Positions 27,318 to 34,456 of a stretch of DNA of 64,000 bases are shown here, piece after piece. Origin of the DNA: an uncultured Prevotellaceae bacterium (GTDB taxonomy: Bacteria > Bacteroidota > Bacteroidia > Bacteroidales > Bacteroidaceae); the NCBI GenBank assembly GCA_900316265.1, contig ONCH01000007.1, positions 59,471 through 123,470 of the forward strand. Reading direction: 5' to 3'. Within the stretch, counting starts at the first letter, position 1. Every line of letters starts with the position of its first letter. Both the position numbers and the translations under genes were made by a program. The notes beneath the pieces are model-generated. The model was given only the letters and a program-made list of their open reading frames with translations, ran no database searches and was not told the DNA's origin.

Positions 27318-27767
27318 ATGAACGAACTAAACTTACCTGCATATGATGTCAAGATAAGAGGTACGCGCGAACAACCGGAGATTTTCGATTTCCTGCGCCG
27401 CCGCTATGTTGCGCTGACTCCTGAGGAGTGGGTGCGCCAGCATTTCACTCACTGGCTCGTCGACCACAAGGACTACCCCAAGGGGCTTCTAGCCAACGAA
27501 GTGGCGTTGGTCTGTGGCGACAAAACCGTCCGTTGCGACTCCATTGTCTATGCCAGCGACCAACGCCCCCTCATGATTATCGAGTACAAGGCACCCACTG
27601 TACCCCTCACTCAGCACGTTTTTACCCAGATTTCCTCCTACAACCTCCTACTCCACGTCGACCACCTCATCGTTTCCAACGGCCTGCAGCACTACTGTCT
27701 GCGCATGGACTACGACCACCAGTCCTACCAGTTTCTTCCTACCATTCCTCCCTACTCCGAGCTGTAA
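27318..27767 (+). CDS. Stand-alone HsdR N-terminal-like nuclease domain protein
   Basis: 149 residues matching the type I restriction enzyme R-subunit N-terminal domain (HsdR_N_2). The PD-(D/E)xK core is visible as an Glu in LLANEVALVCGD, an Asp in CDSIVYASDQ and the ExK of MIIEYKAPT. There is no helicase or methylase partner nearby, so this is not a type I restriction system. The ATG lies only 5 nt after the -7 box, so the mRNA may be almost leaderless. The same domain beside holA is frequent in Bacteroidetes; its role is unknown. Confidence 0.85.
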   Translation: MNELNLPAYDVKIRGTREQPEIFDFLRRRYVALTPEEWVRQHFTHWLVDHKDYPKGLLANEVALVCGDKTVRCDSIVYASDQRPLMIIEYKAPTVPLTQHVFTQISSYNLLLHVDHLIVSNGLQHYCLRMDYDHQSYQFLPTIPPYSEL

Positions 27768-27783
27768 CTCCGTTTGTTCTTCT

Positions 27784-28854
27784 CTAATTTTCTGGGAAAG
27801 CGAAATCTACCTTCTGGACGTTGAAACCGTAGATGGTCTTGAAGTCCTTCTTCATGGAGATAACAGTATAGCCGTTTTCGCGCCATTTCTTCTCGCGCTT
27901 AGCACCTTCTTCAAGGTCAGCGTGGTCACGGTCTGAATCGTCGGCTACGAGCATGAATGTGGCGGTGCGATACTTGCTGTTGCTCAAACAGTAGTTATGC
28001 ATAGCCTGGTCGCCACTGCTGTTGCCAAACGAGAGGACGGGAATCTTTCCAATCTCCTGGGAAATCTGACGGACCTTGTTGGTCTTCAGGTTCTTGATGA
28101 GCAGGCTGTCGGTACGAATCAGATACTCATCCTTACCCATGGTGTAGTTGACACCCTCCTCTTCGCCCTGTTTGTTCGAGACAAGCATCACATCCATACC
28201 TATCACCTTGGTAGGATCAATGCCGATAGACTGTACCAAGGAACGGCATATGAAGCGGTCGGAACCAGAGACAACATAGAAGGTGAAGCCGTTGTCCTTC
28301 AGGTAGTCGAAGACCTCCAGCATAGGCTTGTAGAAGCTCTCTGCATAGGTCATGCCCGTGAATCCGTTGGCAGGAGTCTTTGCATAGTCCTTCACATAGG
28401 CGTCAAACTCGGCAATGGTCATGCCGGCATAGGCCTTTGCTGCTGCATGCGCATGCTTCATATCGAAATGACTAGGCAGGGCTTTGCCATTGCGTACGAA
28501 ATCGCGGATTTCCTGTGCTGCCTCGCGCACATCTTCTGGTGCTTTGTCCTTATATGTAGGATCGTCGAGTGCACGGTATTCCAGCAGGTTATACTCAAAA
28601 TAGGTAGGATAGAGCTCGCCAATGAATGTACCATCCATATCGAAGGTGGCAATACGGTCTTCCACGCTGATAAAATTGGGCGACTGTGGATTGGTGACGT
28701 CTTCCACATATTGCTGGAGGGTCGTCAATGCCTCACACTTGTTCCACAACTGGAAATACGCCTTCGCCGATGGCTGGGCGTTAGCGTCGTCTTTGCTACA
28801 ACTAGTAAGTATTGTAACCAGTACAATAGTTACTATACATAATTGTTTTTTCAT
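27784..28854 (-). CDS. HAD-family phosphatase, lipoprotein
   Basis: Predicted secreted acid-phosphatase-like enzyme. MKKQLCIVTIVLVTILTSC is a lipoprotein signal. HAD motif I is ATFDMDGTFIGE (about residue 70), motif II VVSGSDRF, and motif III/IV LSFGNSSGDQAMH. A cap region of about 100 residues separates motifs I and II, as in phosphoserine-phosphatase-like HADs. Start taken at 28854; an ATG two codons upstream is also possible. It is the last gene of the pyrC-metH-plsC cluster, 21 nt after plsC. Substrate unknown. Confidence 0.86.
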   Translation of the reverse strand: MKKQLCIVTIVLVTILTSCSKDDANAQPSAKAYFQLWNKCEALTTLQQYVEDVTNPQSPNFISVEDRIATFDMDGTFIGELYPTYFEYNLLEYRALDDPTYKDKAPEDVREAAQEIRDFVRNGKALPSHFDMKHAHAAAKAYAGMTIAEFDAYVKDYAKTPANGFTGMTYAESFYKPMLEVFDYLKDNGFTFYVVSGSDRFICRSLVQSIGIDPTKVIGMDVMLVSNKQGEEEGVNYTMGKDEYLIRTDSLLIKNLKTNKVRQISQEIGKIPVLSFGNSSGDQAMHNYCLSNSKYRTATFMLVADDSDRDHADLEEGAKREKKWRENGYTVISMKKDFKTIYGFNVQKVDFAFPEN

Positions 28855-28875
28855 ATACATATCATTTTATGCTTA

Positions 28876-29637
28876 TTATTGATCGGGATTTTCAACGAAA
28901 CCTTGATATTTGGGTTCGAGGGCAGACATGACGCTGTCGTAGGCCTGATTCATCGTCGCCTGGATGTTCTGTGGACCCTGGCCGACGGGATAGACGGGCT
29001 GGTGGATGGTCAGCGACAGAGGATGCCAATGAGCGAAGTGCCAGTCTTTCATGCGGGGCATAACATCGAACGAGCCATTGATAGTGAGGGGCACGACGGG
29101 CAACTGGAGCTCATCGGCCAACATGAAGGCACCTTTCTTGAAAGCGCCCATGTGACCCGTAAACGAGCGGGCACCCTCTGGGAATACGACAACGGAGCAA
29201 TTGCCCGTCTGCAGAATATGGCGTGCAGCCTCATAGGTAGCCTTGACCTTCGAGGGGCCGCGCTTGTCGACGAATATCTGGTGGGAGTGGCGACAGGCAT
29301 AGCCCACGAAAGGAATCTTGTTGAGCTGGTACTTCATCATCCACTTGAAGTTACGCCCCAGAAAACCGTATATGAGGAAGATGTCGAAGGCTCCCTGATG
29401 GTTGGCGACGAAGACATAAGACTGGTTAGGTTCCAGGTGTTCACGACCCTCGACACGAACAGGCAGTAAGAAAACGCGTGCAATGATGCGTGCCCACCAG
29501 CGGCCAGGATAGTAACCCCAAAAATGGCCGTCGCCAAGGGCACAGCCCACGCCGACCTCAATGGCGGTGATGATGGTGATAAGCACTGTGACGGGCAGCG
29601 CGATAAATAATTGGTAGATGCAATAGAGTATTCTCAT
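28876..29637 (-). CDS. plsC: 1-acyl-sn-glycerol-3-phosphate acyltransferase
   Basis: Makes phosphatidic acid from lysophosphatidic acid at the inner membrane. The start at 29637 (MRILYCIYQLFIALPV) overlaps the phosphoesterase stop as ATGA; upstream in-frame ATGs lie inside that gene. A hydrophobic N-terminus (about 5-30) is followed by the NHQGAFD (HX4D) catalytic motif near residue 78, KWMMKYQL, VDKRGPSK and VVFPEGARS, which binds the glycerol phosphate. 253 residues, normal for PlsC. Confidence 0.93.
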   Translation of the reverse strand: MRILYCIYQLFIALPVTVLITIITAIEVGVGCALGDGHFWGYYPGRWWARIIARVFLLPVRVEGREHLEPNQSYVFVANHQGAFDIFLIYGFLGRNFKWMMKYQLNKIPFVGYACRHSHQIFVDKRGPSKVKATYEAARHILQTGNCSVVVFPEGARSFTGHMGAFKKGAFMLADELQLPVVPLTINGSFDVMPRMKDWHFAHWHPLSLTIHQPVYPVGQGPQNIQATMNQAYDSVMSALEPKYQGFVENPDQ

Positions 29638-30611
29638 TTTCTTTTCAATGTTATTACGGTAATTTCGCGAGGCTGGTTCAAGCGGAAGGGAATGAGCGAG
29701 CCTGCGCCTGTGGAGACGTAGAGCGCTCGTGAGCCCTCGTAAGTCATGCCCTCCCACTCGCTATAGCTGAGAGCTGCTGGCGACCAGCCAAAGAGTTGGA
29801 ACTGTCCACCATGGGTGTGTCCACTGAGTGTCAGCTGGGCATTGCACTCTGGGAGGATTTTCTCGCGCCAACAGGAAGGGTCGTGCTGGAGCATGATAAC
29901 GAAGTCTGATGGATGATGGATGATGGATGATGGAGAATTAAGCGTCTTCTGCACATCGCCTTTGCGGGGCATACGCTCGGCTTTACTCCAGTTTTCCATG
30001 CCTGCCAAGACGATGCTGTCGGAGTCGCGATGGATAATGCGGTGCTCGTTGAGCAGCAGGTCGAAGCCCATCTTGCGGATAATGTCCTTGGTCAGTTCGC
30101 AATTGCTTGCTTTCTCCTCTTCTGTGCCCGTTTGGTAGACGGCATAGTCGTGATTGCCCAGAACGGCATAGACGCCATCATGGGCCAGGAGCTGACGGAA
30201 ATAGAGCATGGGCGGTATCATCTCTTCAGGCAGGATGTTCTGCATGTCGCCTGTGAAGACAATCAAGTCTGGAGCCTGCGCATTGATGCTATCGATGAGT
30301 TCTTGCGCCATAGGCTGGCGCGAACCCGTCATCGTACCCACATGAACGTCCGAGAACTGCACGATGCGATAGCCGTCGAAGGCTTCAGGCAGGTCGGTAG
30401 AGGCGTATTCGATATGGTGTACCTCCAAGGGTTGGAAGCCACCTGTCATACCATAAGCCACCAACGCTATCTCCAGGGCAGCCAGCATGATGCCGACTAC
30501 CGTTCCATAGCGCTTATTGGGCAGGAGTTTGCGACAGAGCAGGAACAACAGGAGGGGAAGCACGATGAACCCCACTGTGATAAAGAAAGGTATGGCAAAA
30601 CGAGCAATCAT
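29634..30611 (-). CDS. Membrane-associated metallophosphoesterase
   Basis: Calcineurin-like phosphoesterase of the YkuE/LpxG-like type. Two hydrophobic segments lie at about 5-26 and 35-57. The metal motifs are complete: FSDVHVGTMTG, FTGDMQNILP, LGNHDYAVY and LSGHTHGGQF. Between plsC and the MetH activation gene, it may act on a lipid phosphate, but this is context only. It overlaps both neighbours by 4 nt. A heptad array (29908-29935) inserts an NSPSSIIHHPSDF loop between the core motifs. Confidence 0.87.
   Translation of the reverse strand: MIARFAIPFFITVGFIVLPLLLFLLCRKLLPNKRYGTVVGIMLAALEIALVAYGMTGGFQPLEVHHIEYASTDLPEAFDGYRIVQFSDVHVGTMTGSRQPMAQELIDSINAQAPDLIVFTGDMQNILPEEMIPPMLYFRQLLAHDGVYAVLGNHDYAVYQTGTEEEKASNCELTKDIIRKMGFDLLLNEHRIIHRDSDSIVLAGMENWSKAERMPRKGDVQKTLNSPSSIIHHPSDFVIMLQHDPSCWREKILPECNAQLTLSGHTHGGQFQLFGWSPAALSYSEWEGMTYEGSRALYVSTGAGSLIPFRLNQPREITVITLKRK
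29908..29935. repeat. 4 x 7-nt tandem array inside the phosphoesterase
   Basis: Units GATGGAT three times, then GATGGAG. In the coding direction it reads ATCCATC heptads and stays in frame, giving SSIIHHPS. Confidence 0.88.
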
Positions 30612-31393
30612 AGGTTGGCACTTAGGAATTTACGTACTATTTCAATGGGTAGTCCACGACGACGGGCGTAGTCTGTCAGCTGGTCACTACCAATGGTTCC
30701 CACCGCGAAATAGCGGGCCTGGGGGTGAGCCATCATCAGACCAGAGACGCTGGCGTGAGGACGCATGGCACCGCTCTCCGTGAGTCGGATGCCTATCTGG
30801 TGGAAGTCCAGCAACTCGTTGAGCACGAAGTTGAGACTGGTATCGGGTAACGAGGGGTAGCCCACAGCCGGACGGATGCCCTGAAACTGTTCGCTATGGA
30901 GCTGTTGCATAGTGAGCTGTTCATCTGGCGCATAGCCCCAATAATGCTTACGCACCGCCTCGTGCATACACTCTGCTGCAGCCTCTGCCAGTCGGTCGGC
31001 CAACAACTGCACCATCATCTTCTGATAGGCGTCGTGGTTAAAGTCTTTCTCCAAACCCATATCGACAGTAGTGGCAAAAAGACCTATACGGTCCTCCTCA
31101 GGATGTACGAAATCAGCAAGACAAAGACAATCACTACCGGGCTGTTGCTGGCGAAGCAGGGGGATACGGTGTCCGTCAGCGAGCACGATATCGTCGCCCT
31201 CGCTATGGGCATCAATCAGCAGGAACAAGGCATGGGCACGATAGCGACCTTCCAGGTCGGCCAACACATGCTCCGCCTCCTGTTGTAATTTCTGGCGCTC
31301 ATCGGCAGGCTTGTTGTGCATCCCCCAAGCGTAGAAGAAGTAGTCCCAGTTGATATAGGGCTCGAGCTGGTGGATGTCGTAGTCGATAATCAT
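30608..31393 (-). CDS. Stand-alone methionine synthase (MetH) activation domain protein
   Basis: 261 residues equivalent to the C-terminal SAM-binding reactivation domain of cobalamin-dependent methionine synthase. The diagnostic segment is QGIRPAVGYPSLPDTS (about residue 170), with the expected RPAxGY SAM-binding core, plus SGLMMAHPQARYFAVG. No homocysteine, folate or cobalamin domain is attached or adjacent, so the synthase is split, with the main part elsewhere. It overlaps pyrC and the phosphoesterase genes by 4 nt each. Inferred role: reductive methylation of cob(II)alamin to rescue inactive MetH. Confidence 0.87.
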   Translation of the reverse strand: MIIDYDIHQLEPYINWDYFFYAWGMHNKPADERQKLQQEAEHVLADLEGRYRAHALFLLIDAHSEGDDIVLADGHRIPLLRQQQPGSDCLCLADFVHPEEDRIGLFATTVDMGLEKDFNHDAYQKMMVQLLADRLAEAAAECMHEAVRKHYWGYAPDEQLTMQQLHSEQFQGIRPAVGYPSLPDTSLNFVLNELLDFHQIGIRLTESGAMRPHASVSGLMMAHPQARYFAVGTIGSDQLTDYARRRGLPIEIVRKFLSANL

Positions 31394-32736
31394 TTGTGAG
31401 AGAAGGTGATGGGCTCGCCAAGGACGTCGGCAACGACCTGACCACTAGCATAGACCGTTTGTCCGTTGCACAGCGTGCGCTCTACGCGCCACTGGTACTG
31501 ATGCCCCTCCATAGGACTCCACCCACACTTGCTGAAGATGCAGTCGGCGGTAACGGTCCAAGGCGACTTAGGTCGAACAATGGTGATGTCTGCATGATAG
31601 CCTGGACGCAGGAAACCACGTTGCTGGACGCCAAAGAGACGGGCCGGATTGTGACACATCAGTTCGACGAGGCGCTGAATGGTGAGCACACCCTCGTCGA
31701 CGAGTTCGAGCATGGTGACCAGCGAGAACTGAATCATCGGCATGCCTGACGCCGCTTTCACACAACCGCCCTGTTTCTGAGAGAGCAGATGAGGTGCATG
31801 GTCGGTAGCCACAACGCTGATGCGACCATCGTTGAGCGCCTCGCGCAACAGGAACTGGTCCACAGGTGTCTTAATAGACGGGTTAACCTTGATTTTAGCA
31901 CCCAAACGCTCGTGGTCAAGCTGGGTGAAGAAAAGGTGACCCACACAGGCCTCGGCGGTTATTTTTGTCGAGACAAAATCGTGACACACAGGGAAGAGCT
32001 CCAGCTCCTCAGCGGTGGAGATATGCGCTACATGCAGGCGCGTACCATATTTCTGAGCAAGGGATACAGCCTTGCGAGTAGAGGCCATACAAGCCTCCTC
32101 ACTACGTATCATGGCGTGGAGGTTGACGGGAGGGTCGTCGCCCCAAGCACCCTTAGCCTCCTCCATATTTCGATTAATGATGGCGGTATCCTCGCAATGC
32201 ACCATCAGGGGTAAACGGCACTCCTTGAAGATGCGCTCCAAGGCCTCGTCACGATCGACGAGCATGTTGCCTGTCGAGGAACCCATAAAGAGCTTGATGC
32301 CTGGAATCTTTGTAGCGTCAAGCTGTGAGAAAGTCTCAATATTATCGTTGGTGGCACCATAGAAGAAGGCGTAGTTGACGTGACTCTTCTCACGCGCCAG
32401 CGCCTGCTTCTGGGCCAAAGCGTCCAGTGTGGTGGTCTGCGGATTGCAGTTGGGCATGTCGAAATAGCTGGTCACACCACCTGCTGCAGCAGCCCGACTC
32501 TCGCTGTCTATGTCAGCCTTCTCAGTAAGTCCTGGCTCACGGAAATGCACATGGTCGTCAATAACGCCTGGCAGAACATAACAGCCTGTAGCGTCGATGA
32601 CGGAGTCAAAGGAATGAGAAGTGATTGGTGAGTTTTGAGAGGATAGTTCAGCTATCTTGCCATCTTCTATAATAATGTCGGCCTTGGTGACACGTCCTTC
32701 GTTGACGATATGTCCTCCCTTGATAAGTGTCATCAT
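31390..32736 (-). CDS. pyrC: Dihydroorotase
   Basis: Cyclises carbamoyl-aspartate to dihydroorotate (pyrimidine synthesis); amidohydrolase fold. Metal ligands: DDHVHFREPGLTEK near residue 60, the carboxylated Lys in IPGIKLFMGSSTGN, LMVHCED, HVAHISTAEEL and the Asp in VVATDHAPH. 448 residues, typical of class I dihydroorotase. It overlaps both neighbours by ATGA. A degenerate heptad array (32612-32646) widens an N-terminal loop (LSSQNSPITSHSFDS). Allantoinase-type amidohydrolases are a less likely alternative. Confidence 0.92.
   Translation of the reverse strand: MMTLIKGGHIVNEGRVTKADIIIEDGKIAELSSQNSPITSHSFDSVIDATGCYVLPGVIDDHVHFREPGLTEKADIDSESRAAAAGGVTSYFDMPNCNPQTTTLDALAQKQALAREKSHVNYAFFYGATNDNIETFSQLDATKIPGIKLFMGSSTGNMLVDRDEALERIFKECRLPLMVHCEDTAIINRNMEEAKGAWGDDPPVNLHAMIRSEEACMASTRKAVSLAQKYGTRLHVAHISTAEELELFPVCHDFVSTKITAEACVGHLFFTQLDHERLGAKIKVNPSIKTPVDQFLLREALNDGRISVVATDHAPHLLSQKQGGCVKAASGMPMIQFSLVTMLELVDEGVLTIQRLVELMCHNPARLFGVQQRGFLRPGYHADITIVRPKSPWTVTADCIFSKCGWSPMEGHQYQWRVERTLCNGQTVYASGQVVADVLGEPITFSHK
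32612..32646. repeat. Degenerate 5 x 7-nt array inside pyrC
   Basis: GAATGAG, AAGTGAT, TGGTGAG, TTTTGAG, AGGATAG: the core TGAG/TGAT recurs every 7 nt. It encodes a Ser-rich N-terminal loop. More decayed than the other arrays. Confidence 0.55.
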
Positions 32737-33521
32737 GGCTGAGGAACATTAGTCAGGGGTGCAGCAGGCTGTACGGCAGTAGAGTCAGGCAGAGGAGCAA
32801 CATCGGCATCGTCCATATCCTTGGTACCATTCATGCGCGCCTCGTTCTCTTGGGCGGCCTGATAGTATTCGCGCACATAGGGGTCGCTTTTGAACTTCTC
32901 CGTGGCTTTCGACATGATGTCCTCAATCTGAGGTGTCAGGATGGGATAGCGATACTGACTGGTAATCATCATGAAGACACCAGGGCCCAGCACGTTGTCG
33001 AAGTTGTCACAGATGAACTTAGTGACCAGTCTGTCCTCCTCAGCGGCTATCAGGTCGGCCTCGGCATTGAGCTGACGATTAATCTGATTCTCGTCAATGC
33101 CGTCGAGCATCATCTGACTCTGACGATGGCCCAGCTCGCTCATGCGATTGGTCAACTGATTATGCTTGTCAATAAACACAAACAGGCTGTCGTTCAGCGG
33201 AGTACCGCTAACACTCTGTACGGCATTGTCTATGCGGATAACGATATCGCCCTCTTCCAGCACAAGTGGCATAATGCTCTCATCGTCCATGAAGAGGCTG
33301 ACCATGCGGACAGTATCCAACAGTCCGGCAAACTGGAATTCGCCATGTACCACTTCGCAAGAGTCGATATTCTTGAGGTCGTTATTCTTCACAGCCTTCA
33401 GATAGAGCTTGCTACCATCAAGTGCGGAGACAGATGATGTTCCACGCACATTATATGAGCTGGCGCAAGAGGTTAGCAACGCCGCAACAACGGCAACAAT
33501 TGTGTATATACTTTTATTCAT
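32733..33521 (-). CDS. DUF4369 domain lipoprotein
   Basis: 262 residues beginning with a lipoprotein signal (MNKSIYTIVAVVAALLTSC). Residues about 25-130 resemble the DUF4369 beta-sandwich found in front of thioredoxin-like domains in Bacteroidetes (GSKLYLKAVKNNDLKNIDS, and VLEEGDIVIRID). The rest is helical and Gln/Glu-rich with no thioredoxin CxxC, ending in a proline-rich tail. It is the first gene of the pyrC cluster, with a -7 box TACTTTTG at plus 33550-33557. Function unknown. Confidence 0.8.
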   Translation of the reverse strand: MNKSIYTIVAVVAALLTSCASSYNVRGTSSVSALDGSKLYLKAVKNNDLKNIDSCEVVHGEFQFAGLLDTVRMVSLFMDDESIMPLVLEEGDIVIRIDNAVQSVSGTPLNDSLFVFIDKHNQLTNRMSELGHRQSQMMLDGIDENQINRQLNAEADLIAAEEDRLVTKFICDNFDNVLGPGVFMMITSQYRYPILTPQIEDIMSKATEKFKSDPYVREYYQAAQENEARMNGTKDMDDADVAPLPDSTAVQPAAPLTNVPQP

Positions 33522-33585
33522 AGCTATAGCTTACGTTCGAAATCTACGACAAAAGTACGATGTAATCTTGAAAAAAGAAAAATAT

Positions 33586-33611
33586 TTGCGCAATTTTAAA
33601 CTTTTGCGCAA
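33586..33611. promoter_or_regulatory. Paired TTGCGCAA palindromes
   Basis: Two identical 8-bp palindromes, TTGCGCAA, at 33586-33593 and 33604-33611 (18 nt centre to centre), upstream of the DUF4369-pyrC promoter. A plausible binding site for a regulator. Confidence 0.45.
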
Positions 33612-33622
33612 TTATTTAGCAT

Positions 33623-34018
33623 TTATTTGGTGTCTTTCTCCAGTTCGTTAGCAATCCTGTGGCTGGTATAGAGTTGCAAGACTGCTGCCACCAACAGCAC
33701 GATGACCCAGTTATTATGTACATATTTAATATATGAAAGCTGGTCGAGGCCAAGGAAATTCTGCTGGTTGGCAAACATCAGTAAACCTGCCACCAGAAAG
33801 AGGAAATCGCTGATGACCTGAATGCGGCGCAGACGACGAATAGTGAAGTCCCTACCCTCGTAACGCTGACGCAGTTGCATGGCGACGAAGAACACGGCGC
33901 CAGGGGCAAAGACATAAGGTGCCCACGAACAGAACAACACATTGGCACCAGCACCAACCACCATCAACAATCCTCCCAATAGTATCAGGAGACCTTCCCA
34001 CTTACTCAGCTGTCTCAT
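33623..34018 (-). CDS. Small integral membrane protein of unknown function
   Basis: 131 residues with about four hydrophobic helices (GLLILLGGLLMVVGAGANVL, APGAVFFVAMQL, SDFLFLVAGLLMF, WVIVLLVAAVLQLY) and a basic loop (RRLRRIQ). No recognised domain. It overlaps the divIC/ftsB-like gene by 17 nt, so it is made together with a divisome protein; a link to division is only contextual. Confidence 0.8.
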   Translation of the reverse strand: MRQLSKWEGLLILLGGLLMVVGAGANVLFCSWAPYVFAPGAVFFVAMQLRQRYEGRDFTIRRLRRIQVISDFLFLVAGLLMFANQQNFLGLDQLSYIKYVHNNWVIVLLVAAVLQLYTSHRIANELEKDTK

Positions 34019-34355
34019 CGTCGTTCAAAATGCTTTTACCAGTATTCTCGTCATCGCTGAGCACGAAGATGTCTTCATTGTCAGCCTTCATGAAATAGCG
34101 CTCACGGGCTATCTTCTTGATAGCCTTGGGGTCGCTGTCAAGCTTCTTAATCTGAGCCTGGTCGTTCTTGTTCTGGGTTGTATATTCGTCTATTTCTTCC
34201 TGTAACTCATTGATGCGCTGTTTGTTGACCATGTGGTGCCACACGCTGTTCTCATCGACAAAACCAATGAGGACAACGCCAATAACCGTCACCACCACGT
34301 ATTTCAGCGCGGGGATGTGATAGATTCTGGATAATATCTGCTTGACTTTTTTCAT
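34002..34355 (-). CDS. FtsB/DivIC family cell division protein
   Basis: Septum formation initiator family. Starting at 34355 (MKKVKQILSRIYHIP) it has 117 residues: one transmembrane helix (YVVVTVIGVVLIGFVDE, about 18-36), a coiled coil (KQRINELQEEIDEYTTQNKN, about 48-75) and the family motif IKKIARERYFMKADNEDIFVL. It acts in the periplasm as a link in the divisome (FtsLBQ-like). An in-frame ATG at 34397 lies upstream of the promoter (34377-34384) and is excluded. Confidence 0.9.
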   Translation of the reverse strand: MKKVKQILSRIYHIPALKYVVVTVIGVVLIGFVDENSVWHHMVNKQRINELQEEIDEYTTQNKNDQAQIKKLDSDPKAIKKIARERYFMKADNEDIFVLSDDENTGKSILNDDETAE

Positions 34356-34376
34356 TCTCTTTTTCGATTCCGTTTG

Positions 34377-34436
34377 CAAAATTACGAAATAATTCATAAT
34401 TAATCATGCATATTTCATAATTATTTTGTAATTTTG
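34377..34436. promoter_or_regulatory. Bidirectional promoter built on an ATGAATT heptad array (copy 1)
   Basis: Divergent -7 boxes, TAATTTTG on minus (plus 34377-34384) for ftsB/divIC and TAATTTTG on plus (34429-34436) for dnaX, with five 7-nt units between them (34391-34425: AATTCAT, AATTAAT, CATGCAT, ATTTCAT, AATTATT). Read on the minus strand it is nearly identical to 53208-53266. Confidence 0.8.
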
Positions 34437-34456
34437 TGGGCAAATTCGTTTTTATC

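Noticed and set aside
27170-27352. Longer start for holA
   Set aside because: It would begin upstream of the promoter and overlap the divergent HsdR_N gene; HolA proteins begin near the MAVTYD segment.
27318-27767. Type I restriction system
   Set aside because: Only an HsdR N-terminal-like domain is present; no HsdM, HsdS or helicase domain nearby.
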